Source: Salinibacillus xinjiangensis
Lineage (GTDB): Bacteria; Bacillota; Bacilli; Bacillales; Alkalibacillaceae
Length of the DNA stretch: 64,000 nt
NCBI RefSeq assembly: GCF_009649735.1
Contig: NZ_WJNH01000008.1
Location: 63,049 to 127,048 of the forward strand
Direction of reading: 5' to 3'
The position numbers and the translations under genes are program-made. The notes under the pieces are model-generated. The model was not told the origin of the DNA. It saw only the letters and a list, made by a program, of their open reading frames with translations, and searched no databases. This document shows positions 37,282 to 46,202 of this stretch, one piece after another (the first letter of the stretch is position 1; each line of letters opens with the position of its first letter).

Positions 37282-37815
37282 TTACTCAGCTTTTAAAGCC
37301 TCTGTTTCAATCGTAAACTTAACGTCCTCACCAACAAGAACTCCACCTGCTTCTAGTGGAACATTCCATGTTAATCCATATTCTTTACGATTCACTTTAC
37401 CTTCCGCACTAAAGGCCACAACATCATTCCCATAAGGATCTTTTGCTGCCCCTTCAAAAGTGGCTTTAAAGGTTTCTTGATTTGTCGTACCACGGATGGT
37501 TAAATCGCCAGTAACATCATATTCTCCGTCACCTGTGCGTACGACTTTGGTAGACTTAAAAATCATTTTAGGATGATTCTCTACATCAAAAAAATCACCT
37601 GAACGCAAATGATTGTCTCTGTCTTCATTTTGTGTGTTGATACTAGCTAAATCAACCTCAAACTGAATATCGGCTGTAGTTAATTCTTCAGGATCCGCTT
37701 CAATAGATGCTTCAAAATCCTTAAAAGAGCCCTTCACCTTCGAAATCATCATATGCTTAACAACAAACTCCATACTTTTATGATTTTCATCAAGCTTCCA
37801 CTTTGTCTTTGCCAC
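37282..37815 (-). CDS. YceI family periplasmic/lipid-binding-type protein
   Basis: 177 aa lipocalin-like beta-barrel. Conserved KWKLDENHKSMEFVVKHMM at the start, SRNDHL-like block (NTQNEDRDNHLRSGDFFDVE) and late NRKEYGLTWN. No signal peptide, so it is cytoplasmic as in other Bacilli. Binds isoprenoid-type lipids in known members. Start taken as the GTG at 37815 because GGGAGAGG ends 5 nt upstream; the ATG further upstream overlaps that site. Confidence 0.9.
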   Translation of the reverse strand: MAKTKWKLDENHKSMEFVVKHMMISKVKGSFKDFEASIEADPEELTTADIQFEVDLASINTQNEDRDNHLRSGDFFDVENHPKMIFKSTKVVRTGDGEYDVTGDLTIRGTTNQETFKATFEGAAKDPYGNDVVAFSAEGKVNRKEYGLTWNVPLEAGGVLVGEDVKFTIETEALKAE

Positions 37816-38012
37816 GTAAACCTCTCCCTTTCCCATTACTTATTTTATGAAACTTACTATTTATTATAAATAATACTTACCTAAAGTAAGTAAGTCAACA
37901 TAAAAGTTTGAAAATTTCCACTAAAAACGAAACGATTCCCCATTTAAATTCGTATAGAGTTGTGTAATTGTATTTAAAATAATCCTAAGGAAATACGAGA
38001 GGAGTATGAAAA

Positions 38013-38333
38013 ATGATTATTATGACAGGTGAGCATGTACCAGGGCATGAAGTTAAGGAAATCAAAGGCCCAGCTTTCGGTTTAACCGTTCGTGCAAGAG
38101 GGGTTGGTAAAGATATTACTGCGTCGATTAAAGGGCTATTTGGCGGAGAGGTTCGTCAATATGTAGAGATGCTAGAGGAGGCGAGAAAGGAAGCATTAGA
38201 CCGAATGATTGAAAATGCCCAGCAAATGGGTGCAGATGGAATCATTATGTTTCGTTTTGATTCCGGGAGTATTAGTAGTAACATGAGTGAAATTGTCGCA
38301 TATGGGACTGCCGTAACACTGGAGAAGAAATAA
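38013..38333 (+). CDS. YbjQ family (UPF0145) protein
   Basis: 106 aa, the normal length of a domain that forms pentamers. GHEVKEIKGPAFGLTVRA at the start, EARKEALDRMIENAQQMGADGI in the middle helix, and SEIVAYGTAV at the end are family signatures. Function unknown. AGAGGAGT precedes the ATG. Followed 3 nt later by a small membrane protein gene. Confidence 0.9.
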   Translation: MIIMTGEHVPGHEVKEIKGPAFGLTVRARGVGKDITASIKGLFGGEVRQYVEMLEEARKEALDRMIENAQQMGADGIIMFRFDSGSISSNMSEIVAYGTAVTLEKK

Positions 38334-38336
38334 ATC

Positions 38337-38567
38337 ATGATGAAATTTGTCATTGGTTACTTTATTATTCAAATTGTACTTTTAATCGTTATATTACTAA
38401 TCACAAACAAAACGGATAAAAAGAGTCACAGGAAGTATTATCGTCCTAATGAGGTTCCTGAAGGATATGTAAAAACCTCTGAATCATTTATTGATACAAA
38501 AACCAAGAACGTAATTGTCGTCTACTACAACAAAACCACTGGTAAACGAATTTACGTCGAACAGTAA
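38337..38567 (+). CDS. Small membrane-anchored protein, partner of YbjQ
   Basis: 76 aa: one N-terminal membrane helix (about 3-23, KFVIGYFIIQIVLLIVILL), then a basic soluble tail with YYRPNEVPEGYVKTSE. The first codon follows the ybjQ stop by 3 nt, and GGAGAAG inside the end of ybjQ is the ribosome site, so the two are co-translated. No family recognised. Confidence 0.65.
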   Translation: MMKFVIGYFIIQIVLLIVILLITNKTDKKSHRKYYRPNEVPEGYVKTSESFIDTKTKNVIVVYYNKTTGKRIYVEQ

Positions 38568-38615
38568 ACAACCACGTCGTACATGGGAAACAAAATGCTA
38601 ACGTGGTTTTTCTTC

Positions 38616-39245
38616 TTATACTAGATCATGCTTAAATGCATAGATGACTGCCTGGGTACGATCCTGTACCTCTAACTTTCCTAGTATATTGCTCACATGT
38701 ACTTTTACTGTTTTAAGAGCAATGTATAATTGATCTGCTATTTCCTGATTGGTTTTCCCCTCTGCCATGAGCAACAAAATTTCCTTCTCACGGTCAGTTA
38801 GCTGTTCATGAGGCTCGACTACGGACTGTTTGCGCATTTTAGACATAATTTTCCCTGTAACCTCAGGCTCCAAAATGGATTGACCCTCATAGGTGGCCCG
38901 TATGGCGTCTGCAATTTCATTTGCTTTGGAGGTTTTTAACATGTAGCTTGTGGCACCGGCTTCAAGGGCTGGATATACCTTCTCATCATCCACAAAGCTT
39001 GTGACAATGATAATTTTAGCATCACTCCAGGATTCCATGATTTGCTTAGTTGCTTCAATTCCATCCATTTCCTTCATAACTAGATCCATCAAAATAATAT
39101 CCGGTTTGTGTTCTAAAGTTAATTTCACCGCTTCCTCGCCATCACTTGCCTCTGCAATCACATCAATATCCTGTTGAGATGCTAAGTATGCCGAAACACC
39201 AATCCGCACCATCTCATGATCATCTGCAAACAGTACCCTAATCAT
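38616..39245 (-). CDS. liaR: LiaR/VraR-type response regulator
   Basis: 209 aa NarL-type regulator. Receiver domain with DD (10-11 region), phospho-acceptor D in DIILMDLVM (about 54) and K near 104 (LKTSKA). C-terminal LuxR-type HTH: LTDREKEILLLMAEGKTNQEI then LYIALKTVKVHVSNIL. Controls the cell-envelope stress response to drugs acting on lipid II. Its start overlaps the liaS end by 8 nt. Confidence 0.95.
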   Translation of the reverse strand: MIRVLFADDHEMVRIGVSAYLASQQDIDVIAEASDGEEAVKLTLEHKPDIILMDLVMKEMDGIEATKQIMESWSDAKIIIVTSFVDDEKVYPALEAGATSYMLKTSKANEIADAIRATYEGQSILEPEVTGKIMSKMRKQSVVEPHEQLTDREKEILLLMAEGKTNQEIADQLYIALKTVKVHVSNILGKLEVQDRTQAVIYAFKHDLV

Positions 39246-40287
39246 GACTACAATCCTTCCTTTCTAAATGGGGGACCTTTACCTCTAGCCTTGTCCCCTC
39301 ATTTTCCAGACTAACGATTTTTAAAGTTCCTCCAATTTCAAGGGCTCGCTCTTGCATATTTTGTAACCCATAGGAGCTCGTTTTGGCTTCATCAACATCA
39401 AAGCCAATCCCATCATCTACAACGCGCAGGATGAAATTTTCATCCCGTTCGATCAATAATACCTGTAAGGAATTTGCGTTTGCATGCCTTAAAGTATTCG
39501 AAACAGATTCTTGTAGGATTCGGAAAAGCTGATCCTCAATCCCTTTATCAAGCTTCAGATCCTCTAGCTGCCAGTCCACCTTCATCGGTACTTTTTGGGT
39601 GAGCTCCACTAACAGCTCTTCAATCCCTTCCTGCAGTGTTTTCCCTTTTAATGCTACAGGCCGTAAATGCAGCAGAAGAGCCCGCATTTCAAGCTGAGAT
39701 TGGTGAATCATTTTTTCCATCAAGGATAATTGTTTACTCAGGGATTCCTGTTTTGGTGGGTTCGATTCATTGATGGCAGACATCATCATGGATGCCGCAA
39801 ACAGCTGTTGACTAACAGAATCATGTAACTCTCTAGCCAATCGATTCCGTTCCTGAACAACCACTTCCTGTAGGCTTTTCTCTCGTTCATTAGCTCGTTC
39901 AGTTGCCATACGCTGAAAGGTTTGGGTTTGGGTTTTAAATTTCTCATCAATTTGTTCGAGCTGTTTATAAATATGGTGTAGCTCTCTTAATGAGTCAGAA
40001 TCATTAATGGTGAGCTTTTGCCCCTTTAGCAGTTCATCTAGCTTTCTTTGAATGTGGTTTATCTTTTGACGCCACACCATGCCATACGTAACCCCACTGA
40101 TCATTCCAGCCAAAACAGCTACAGCAAGAATAAACCAAAGATACGGGATATCCTCCATTAGATAGGTATCTAATAATTGGCCCCAATCCTCTAACGGAAA
40201 GGTCAAAAACGTAATCCCAAGTATAAGAAGGGTAAGGCCCAAAGCAGCCAACAAACCAATCACAACCTGTTTCAAAATCAGCTTCAT
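39238..40287 (-). CDS. liaS: LiaS/VraS-type sensor histidine kinase
   Basis: 349 aa. Two membrane helices near the start (about 10-32 and 47-70) with almost no outside loop, as in intramembrane-sensing kinases. Then a HAMP-like helix, phospho-accepting H in QERNRLARELHDSVSQQLFA (HisKA_3) and a HATPase domain ending with DDGIGFD and TSSYGLQNMQERA. Partner of LiaR and held in check by LiaF. Overlaps liaF by 4 nt. Confidence 0.95.
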   Translation of the reverse strand: MKLILKQVVIGLLAALGLTLLILGITFLTFPLEDWGQLLDTYLMEDIPYLWFILAVAVLAGMISGVTYGMVWRQKINHIQRKLDELLKGQKLTINDSDSLRELHHIYKQLEQIDEKFKTQTQTFQRMATERANEREKSLQEVVVQERNRLARELHDSVSQQLFAASMMMSAINESNPPKQESLSKQLSLMEKMIHQSQLEMRALLLHLRPVALKGKTLQEGIEELLVELTQKVPMKVDWQLEDLKLDKGIEDQLFRILQESVSNTLRHANANSLQVLLIERDENFILRVVDDGIGFDVDEAKTSSYGLQNMQERALEIGGTLKIVSLENEGTRLEVKVPHLERKDCSHD

Positions 40288-41024
40288 ATTCTTCTCACCT
40301 CAATATCTCCAGAAAATATTGAAGTGACAATTTTCACTTTCGGTTCATGATTGTGGTAGTTTACCGTGTGATAAGATAGTGTTTCGTTTAAGAGCTTCTC
40401 ATGATGCTCATCCAATATATTTGCACGTCCAAAAACGGAGCTATGAGTGATCATAATTTCCACTTCATAGGGAACATAAATGACAATATTTCCAATCAAA
40501 TGGCGGATGGAAACTACCGCTTGATTCGGTAATACGGTATTCGTTAAATCTATGATGCGATCGCCGAATGCCCCATGGATACTAATATCATTCCATTTAT
40601 AAGCCGTTTGCTCGGTACTTTGGTCACCAAACAAACGATTGTTTAATAAGGGCTTTGTTTGAATCATCGGCTCTTGATTTACTACAATCTCAGCTTCATC
40701 GTCTTGCTCAAATGATGGCGTGAGATGGTCTGGTTCCTTTTTTGCTCGTTGATAGTGACGAATGAAAAGGATTACCGCTGCAATGATTAAAAATCGAACT
40801 GCCATGGTATTAATGATATTGAAAAAGAGACTGATACTGCCGATAAAGAAAAACACTTTGCCCCATGTTTGGGTGAAATTCTTCCAGCCCAGGAACATAA
40901 AGAAGCCAGAAAATAGCATGGAGAAAATCAGCCATCCATTAAACAAGAAAATTTCAAGTAAAAAGAGGACAATCACAATGACGAAAATCCAGTTTAATGT
41001 ATCTGTCTTTATTCGCTGCAACAT
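40284..41024 (-). CDS. liaF: LiaF, inhibitor of LiaRS
   Basis: 246 aa. Four hydrophobic segments in the first 95 residues, an acidic linker, then the C-terminal beta-helix domain of LiaF proteins (AFGDRIIDLTNTVLP, HLIGNIVIYVP, SIFSGDIEVRRI). Negative regulator of LiaS known from Bacillus. Start at the ATG at 41024 with AAAGGGGGGG upstream. A terminator-like hairpin separates it from liaH. Confidence 0.92.
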   Translation of the reverse strand: MLQRIKTDTLNWIFVIVIVLFLLEIFLFNGWLIFSMLFSGFFMFLGWKNFTQTWGKVFFFIGSISLFFNIINTMAVRFLIIAAVILFIRHYQRAKKEPDHLTPSFEQDDEAEIVVNQEPMIQTKPLLNNRLFGDQSTEQTAYKWNDISIHGAFGDRIIDLTNTVLPNQAVVSIRHLIGNIVIYVPYEVEIMITHSSVFGRANILDEHHEKLLNETLSYHTVNYHNHEPKVKIVTSIFSGDIEVRRI

Positions 41025-41058
41025 AATGTGAAAGCCCCCCCTTTGTTCTTTAGTCTGC

Positions 41059-41086
41059 AAAAAGACACAGTCAAGCTGTGTCTTTC
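41059..41086 (-). terminator. Hairpin between liaH and liaF
   Basis: Minus strand AAAGACACAG-CTTGA-CTGTGTCTTT followed by TTGC. A partial terminator would lower liaFSR relative to liaIH, as seen for the Lia locus of Bacillus subtilis. Confidence 0.75.
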
Positions 41087-41126
41087 TTAAGTATCATTGT
41101 TACGTTAATAGAATACCATAATTTAC

Positions 41127-41768
41127 TTATTTAGCAGAAACCTTTTCTTGCTCTTTTAGCTCTCGCTCAATTTGAGCCATTTTACTATCAAAGGTACTAC
41201 GTTGATAGTTTCTGTTAACCTTTTGTTCGAGGTCTTGAATATATTGGTCCATTTCCTGAAAACGAGAGTAAGGCTTGTCCACGTCCTGATCCATCACACG
41301 GTTCATTCGATATTGTGCGCGCGCTACATTTTCTCGCCCCATTAATTCCATTCGCTTTACATGCATATCTTTTAAGCGATGTTTCATGTCTTCGTATTTT
41401 TGCTCTAACATGTGTAGCTGTTCTTCCATTTCATTGCGCATGTCCTTCATTCTACCAGCGCGGCGATCATATTCCTCAAATTCCTTGTTCGCAAATTCAA
41501 CCATGGATTCCTCGCCCGCTTTTTGAGCAATCTCTGCTTGACGCTTCCGTTTGTCTGCCATATCCTGAGCTTGATGATACTCCCGGTTATATTCTTCTTT
41601 TAGGCGATACTGGCGTTCAATTAGCTTATGAACTTTTTCAGTTTCCTTTTCACTCTCACGGATGTATTGGTTTAGTTTCGCTATGGGATTCTTTTCTTCC
41701 TTTTCATCAATAATGTTGTGTAAGTCTGCCGAAATCGTATCCTTTAAACGTTTAAATAAACTGGCCAT
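41127..41768 (-). CDS. liaH: LiaH, PspA/IM30 family protein
   Basis: 213 aa, almost entirely coiled coil with high K, E, R and M content (MASLFKRLKDTISADLHNII at the start). PspA/IM30 proteins assemble in rods or rings on stressed membranes. The ATG at 41768 has GGAGAG upstream; an upstream in-frame start is part of that site. Follows the LiaI-like gene by 18 nt. Confidence 0.93.
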   Translation of the reverse strand: MASLFKRLKDTISADLHNIIDEKEEKNPIAKLNQYIRESEKETEKVHKLIERQYRLKEEYNREYHQAQDMADKRKRQAEIAQKAGEESMVEFANKEFEEYDRRAGRMKDMRNEMEEQLHMLEQKYEDMKHRLKDMHVKRMELMGRENVARAQYRMNRVMDQDVDKPYSRFQEMDQYIQDLEQKVNRNYQRSTFDSKMAQIERELKEQEKVSAK

Positions 41769-41786
41769 TCTCAATCTCTCCTTTTA

Positions 41787-42137
41787 TTATTTATTTAATT
41801 CAGCCCATTCTCTTTCAAAATTAACGAAGGGATCTGATTGATCACTGGTGTATGAATCTGAATGCTTGTCTTGTTTCCATTCTTTATAGATGAGGTATAA
41901 ACCATAGGCTGCTACTAGACCCATGACGGCAAAAATATTGGAAAATGTGATACTTAAAATAAACAATCCTAAAATGGTCCACCCTATTTTCTTCCCAAGG
42001 GAATCAGCTTTCATGAATTGTTTGAAAACCACATACAATAACCAGACACTAACAGCTAACAAAATCATTGGACCCATATTGGCTAAAAGCACCATTAGCG
42101 CAGCTAGTCCTAACACAAATAAAATGAATTTTTTCAT
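41787..42137 (-). CDS. liaI: LiaI-like small membrane protein
   Basis: 116 aa with four hydrophobic segments (FILFVLGLAALMVLL, ILLAVSVWLLYVVF, IGWTILGLFILSI, FAVMGLVAAYGLYLIY) and an acidic cytoplasmic tail. Same position as liaI in Bacillus subtilis, where LiaI anchors LiaH at the membrane. Sequence similarity to LiaI is loose, so the name rests on context. First gene of the Lia operon. No liaG is present in the cluster. Confidence 0.8.
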   Translation of the reverse strand: MKKFILFVLGLAALMVLLANMGPMILLAVSVWLLYVVFKQFMKADSLGKKIGWTILGLFILSITFSNIFAVMGLVAAYGLYLIYKEWKQDKHSDSYTSDQSDPFVNFEREWAELNK

Positions 42138-42219
42138 AGCTTGGCGCCCCCTTTCTTTAAGCTTGTCTATATTTTATCGAGAATAAGGGAGCAAAATAAT
42201 GAGCCACAGACATAAATTG

Positions 42220-42241
42220 AACTAAGACTTAAGGTCTAGTT
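42220..42241. promoter_or_regulatory. Imperfect inverted repeat upstream of liaI, candidate LiaR site
   Basis: AACTAAGAC-TTAA-GGTCTAGTT: nine-base arms, seven matched. It lies 83 bp upstream of the liaI start and 31 bp upstream of the divergent yueI-like start, so it may serve both. Confidence 0.45.
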
Positions 42242-42272
42242 GAGTATAAACATTTGAGAATAGGAGGTTATT

Positions 42273-42725
42273 TTGATGGGTAATGACAAAATGGATGAGT
42301 ACTTACAAGAGGGGATATACGGGAAAAAGGAAACAAATCCTGATGAGCGAAGGCGATACTTGGGTTCATTACGAGAAAGGGTGGTTTTGGCCTTAACGAA
42401 GGGTCAGGTGATGAAAAAACGTGGTTTGCAGGAGCTGGAAAATGCGATAAAAGAATACCCAGACGCTCAACTGCTTTTAAACGGGCGATTACGCTCTAGT
42501 TATTTCAACCCTTTTAAAAAACTAGCCCAAAAATATAATATTCATTACACCTCCGTTACCAATAAGAATGCGAAAACGGATCTTGGACTGCTACTCGTCC
42601 TAGACTATGCTGTTGAGTTGGAGAATATTTTTATCAAGGAAGAAGAAAAGAATGAGAAAATAAAGGAAGAAAGGAACCGCTTTACTTCATTTCTAAAATA
42701 TATCTTCACAGGGTCAAAGGATTAA
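42273..42725 (+). CDS. yueI: YueI-like (DUF1694) protein
   Basis: 150 aa. Begins DEYLQEGIYGKKETNPDERR and holds YLGSLRERVVLALTKGQV and NAKTDLGLLLVLDYAVEL, the known blocks of the YueI family. Lies divergent from the Lia operon. AGGAGG is 8 nt before the ATG. Function unknown. Confidence 0.88.
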   Translation: MMGNDKMDEYLQEGIYGKKETNPDERRRYLGSLRERVVLALTKGQVMKKRGLQELENAIKEYPDAQLLLNGRLRSSYFNPFKKLAQKYNIHYTSVTNKNAKTDLGLLLVLDYAVELENIFIKEEEKNEKIKEERNRFTSFLKYIFTGSKD

Positions 42726-42729
42726 GGAA

Positions 42730-42876
42730 CTACTTCTTGGCAAATTTGCGTCCAAGCTTAAACAAAATGATAAATAAAGCAATCACTAACAAAATATGAA
42801 TCAAATTGCCTATGATATTTAAAACGAGACCAATAATCCATAACAGAAATATGAGTACGATCAGATTCCAAAACAT
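42730..42876 (-). CDS. DUF5670/Lmo0937-like small membrane protein
   Basis: 48 aa: two membrane helices (MFWNLIVLIFLLWIIGLVL and NLIHILLVIALFIILF) and a basic end KLGRKFAKK. The two-helix shape with a polar N-I-I-G-N turn fits the Lmo0937/DUF5670 family. AAAGGAG is 9 nt before the ATG. It ends 4 nt from the convergent yueI stop. Confidence 0.7.
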   Translation of the reverse strand: MFWNLIVLIFLLWIIGLVLNIIGNLIHILLVIALFIILFKLGRKFAKK

Positions 42877-43014
42877 TTTATAAAACTCCTTTCACTATGC
42901 AATCTTTAGCTACAATATACCATATCCAACCGTCCCCCATCCTACTTATAAATGTCATTGAAAAGGAATCTATTGTAGAATAGGGGAAGACTACAGAAGA
43001 AATAGGTGAAAACA

Positions 43015-43794
43015 ATGAGTAAGAAAAGCATTATATTTTTTGATATTGATGGCACTCTTTTAGATCATGATAAAAAATTACCTGAGTCTACAAGAAAAGC
43101 GGTTTTCGACTTAAAAAAACAAGGACATATTGTTGCTATTGCTACTGGACGGGCCCCATTTTTATTTGAAAACCTAATGGAAGAATTGGATATTGACACA
43201 TATGTGAGCTACAACGGTCAATATGTGGTTTTACATAATGAGGTTTTATATCGTAATCCCTTAAATAAGAATAGTATTGCAGAGTTAACTGATTTAGCTG
43301 CTCAAAATAACCATCCTCTCGTATACATGAGTGAGGAGATGATGAAATCAAACATTGAGCACCACCCACACATCGAGGAAAGTATTGCAAGTCTTAAATT
43401 TAGCCACCCTGAACATGACCCAACCTTTCATGAGAATCGGGACCTATATCAAACCTTGTTGTTTTGCACCAAGGATGAGGAACAACCATATGAAAATCGT
43501 TTCGATGACCTAACGTTTATGCGCTGGCATGAGTTTTCCATGGACGTTATTCCTGAAGGCGGCTCCAAAGCGATTGGCATTGAAAAGATTGTGAACGAAC
43601 TTGGAATTGATTGGGACAATGTCTATGCATTTGGAGACGGCATGAATGATATCGAAATGCTAGAGACCATTCCAAATAGTGTGGCAATGGGCAATGCCTA
43701 TCAGCCTGTTAAAGAGGTAGCGAAACATGTTACGAAGGACGTTGCGGATAACGGCATAATACATGGGCTAAAAATGATCGGATTGCTTTCATAA
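43015..43794 (+). CDS. Cof-type HAD family hydrolase
   Basis: 259 aa phosphatase. HAD motif I FFDIDGTLLDH (8-18), motif II TGRA, motif III lysine in EGGSKAIGIEKI, and motif IV GDGMNDIEML. The large C2b cap is between motifs II and III. Such enzymes dephosphorylate sugar phosphates, FMN or PLP; substrate unknown. Start at the ATG at 43015 with AATAGGTG upstream; a GTG 9 nt earlier is part of that site. Confidence 0.92.
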   Translation: MSKKSIIFFDIDGTLLDHDKKLPESTRKAVFDLKKQGHIVAIATGRAPFLFENLMEELDIDTYVSYNGQYVVLHNEVLYRNPLNKNSIAELTDLAAQNNHPLVYMSEEMMKSNIEHHPHIEESIASLKFSHPEHDPTFHENRDLYQTLLFCTKDEEQPYENRFDDLTFMRWHEFSMDVIPEGGSKAIGIEKIVNELGIDWDNVYAFGDGMNDIEMLETIPNSVAMGNAYQPVKEVAKHVTKDVADNGIIHGLKMIGLLS

Positions 43795-43799
43795 TCAGT

Positions 43800-43842
43800 A
43801 AAAAAGAGCTATGCAGATATATGATCCGGCATAGCTCTTTTA
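43800..43842 (+). terminator. Terminator of the HAD hydrolase gene
   Basis: AAAAGAGCTATGC and GCATAGCTCTTTT arms with a 14-nt loop. Confidence 0.85.
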
Positions 43843-43886
43843 CATCATCTTGGTCTACTACTCATTGTCCATGAACCTTAACCCCT

Positions 43887-46190
43887 TTATTGCTCTTCGT
43901 ACACTTTAAATTCATATAAGGAATATCCCCATCCTGTTGCACGTTTTAAGCCTTGCATTTTAACGAATTGGGCTTGAGTTGGGTTAAAATTAATTCTGTC
44001 TGTCCCTCCATCTCCTGTGTTTTCAGTGTAAACATCAGTCCATTCTTCCCCATCCTTTGAAACTTGGATTTTGTATTCTTTACCATAAGCAGCTTCCCAT
44101 TGTAAAACGACTTGATTAATTGTATATACATCACCTAAATCTACATAGATCCATTCATCGTCATTATAGAGTGAGGCCCATCGTGTACTGCTGTCTCCAT
44201 CAGTCGCTAATTCAGGTGTTAACCAATCCACTTCTGATGAGGAAGCTATCGCTGTTTTTCCTTCAGCTAAATTCTCTCCATATAGGACCCTTTCAAAAAA
44301 TGGTTGAACTGTACCTAATCCTAATGTTTGCGGGATTGACTGAAGTTCAACTAATAAGCTTTCCAGTTGCTCTTTATGTTCTGCTACTGCCGCTGGATCA
44401 TTTTCCTTTTCAGCAAGAAGCATATGAACAGCTGCTTTTCCGGCCTTTCCGTAAAGCTCCATCTTGTCTAAATAAGGATCAACTTCATCTAAGAAATTTT
44501 CATTATCTAACTTATTACGTAACTCTGAAGGTGCTTCTTCTAATTTAGTAAACTTATCTAATAACTCATTGGCAGGCTTTCTTAACTCGTCTTCATTTTC
44601 ATAAGCTTTCCAAAATTCAGTAATGTTTGGAGCCAATTCCTCTGAAAATGGTTCTTTTCCACTAATCAAAGATGAATAAGAACTATCTACAAAAGTCTTT
44701 AAAGCCTGAGCTGCATCTCCACCAAATTCTTGAATACTTCTTTCTATAGAATCAGTTGGATTATATACCTTTGGATTCCAAAGATAGTCAGCCACTGTAA
44801 ATAACGGAATCTTAGATGCTTCTGCTTCATTCATTGGATTTGCTGTTGATCCTATTACTCCATTTTCTGGGGAAAGGTTATTATCTCTTCCAACAAGAGG
44901 CCCTAAAAACAGGCTATTCCGATCCATGTCATTTACTGGGTAATTGTCCCAAATTAATAAATCGTGATCAAAAATCTCATAGGTTAAGTCAGCGTCTTCT
45001 GTTGTAATGGTTGGCGCTACAACTCCAATTCCTGTCCACTGAACAATTACATCTGAATCAACAAGCTCTGCAAAGCGTTCACGATAAGGCGTAGTTCCTG
45101 CTTGAGAGTATTCAGTAGGAACCGTAATTAAACGTTCTGCACCCTCGTGTTGTTTGATGAACTCCTCATTAAATCGATTCAAAAGGTAGGCCTGAGCTGC
45201 AGCTGAAGGATTTTCATCATCCCCAAACATTTCTTTGTCCTCACTATGCCTCAAGTTGGGATCGATATCATCAAGAAAGATAGCAAAGGAACGTACTCCA
45301 ATATCCCACATTTGTTCCGCTTTGTTTACTAGTTTTTCAAAGTCTTCATCATTAGAATAAGCTACTGTAACACCTGGAGAAATGGCAAAGGTGAACTCTA
45401 CATGATTTTCCTCTGAAGTTTGTACAAGTTCTTCAATTTCATTCAGTTTTTCCTCAGGATATGGCTCTCTCCATTTTGCGCGATGGTATGGATCATCTTT
45501 GGGCGCATAAATATAGCTATTCATCTTATGCTCACCGTAAAATTCTATTTGACTTAAACGATCTTCATGGGACCACGGTTCTCCATAAAAACCTTCAATT
45601 GCTCCTCTTATTGGAAAAGTAGGCCAATCCTTAATTATTACTTCAGGCATCCAATCTGTACCATCTTTTTTTAAGATTAATTGGCCCAAGCTTTGCGCAG
45701 AGTAGAAGGTACCCCTAGAATCATTGCCCATAAGAACGATATGCTTTTTGTCATTTTTTCTCCCTGAATACAAAGTATAGCCTTCTTTATGTTTTCCATT
45801 TATTTCATCAATTCCAGTCTTCTCTTTTACTAAGTTAAAATCATTTTCATCAGAAAACTCCCCGACCCATATAGTTACTGCTGTTGTCGGAAGACTGTTA
45901 TGGATATTGCTTTCAACAATTTTTCTAACTCCTGCTTCTTTTAATGTTTCCTTTACTTCACGAAGTGCCATTGGGTCCGTATCTACCTCTTTGACCAGGC
46001 CCACCTTAGGGTTAATCGGAAACCCTTTACCAATTTCCTCAATGGATTTAGGAACAGGTGAAATCGATATATCCTTATTAAATAGGTTTTCTTCGGCGTT
46101 CGAAATATTCTGAATTCCATTGGTAAAGATTAATACTAATAAGAAAGAAATTGATATAATGACCTTTCTTATTTTTTTCCCTTTAAGCAT
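43887..46190 (-). CDS. Secreted GH84 beta-N-acetylglucosaminidase with CBM32
   Basis: 767 aa, four domains. Signal peptide (KVIISISFLLVLIFTNG). N-terminal GH20b-like alpha/beta domain (about 40-175). GH84 catalytic barrel (about 185-480) with AIEGFYGEPWSHEDR, YIYAPKDDPYHR and the catalytic aspartate pair in FAIFLDDID. A helical region follows, then a C-terminal F5/8-type C (CBM32) domain (NLAEGKTAIASSSEV to the end). Known relatives (NagJ) release GlcNAc from O-glycans or hyaluronan. No sortase signal, so it is probably released. An isolated gene with a cre site upstream. The ATG at 46190 is the better of two starts, but its ribosome site is weak. Confidence 0.93.
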   Translation of the reverse strand: MLKGKKIRKVIISISFLLVLIFTNGIQNISNAEENLFNKDISISPVPKSIEEIGKGFPINPKVGLVKEVDTDPMALREVKETLKEAGVRKIVESNIHNSLPTTAVTIWVGEFSDENDFNLVKEKTGIDEINGKHKEGYTLYSGRKNDKKHIVLMGNDSRGTFYSAQSLGQLILKKDGTDWMPEVIIKDWPTFPIRGAIEGFYGEPWSHEDRLSQIEFYGEHKMNSYIYAPKDDPYHRAKWREPYPEEKLNEIEELVQTSEENHVEFTFAISPGVTVAYSNDEDFEKLVNKAEQMWDIGVRSFAIFLDDIDPNLRHSEDKEMFGDDENPSAAAQAYLLNRFNEEFIKQHEGAERLITVPTEYSQAGTTPYRERFAELVDSDVIVQWTGIGVVAPTITTEDADLTYEIFDHDLLIWDNYPVNDMDRNSLFLGPLVGRDNNLSPENGVIGSTANPMNEAEASKIPLFTVADYLWNPKVYNPTDSIERSIQEFGGDAAQALKTFVDSSYSSLISGKEPFSEELAPNITEFWKAYENEDELRKPANELLDKFTKLEEAPSELRNKLDNENFLDEVDPYLDKMELYGKAGKAAVHMLLAEKENDPAAVAEHKEQLESLLVELQSIPQTLGLGTVQPFFERVLYGENLAEGKTAIASSSEVDWLTPELATDGDSSTRWASLYNDDEWIYVDLGDVYTINQVVLQWEAAYGKEYKIQVSKDGEEWTDVYTENTGDGGTDRINFNPTQAQFVKMQGLKRATGWGYSLYEFKVYEEQ

Positions 46191-46202
46191 GCTTCTACAC
46201 AA

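Noticed and set aside
41315..41713. 132-codon frame opposite liaH
   Set aside because: Antisense shadow of a coiled-coil gene; no ribosome site.
44120..44548. 142-codon frame opposite the GH84 gene
   Set aside because: Lies within the helical and CBM region of GH84 on the other strand, has no ribosome site and a leucine-rich low-complexity product.
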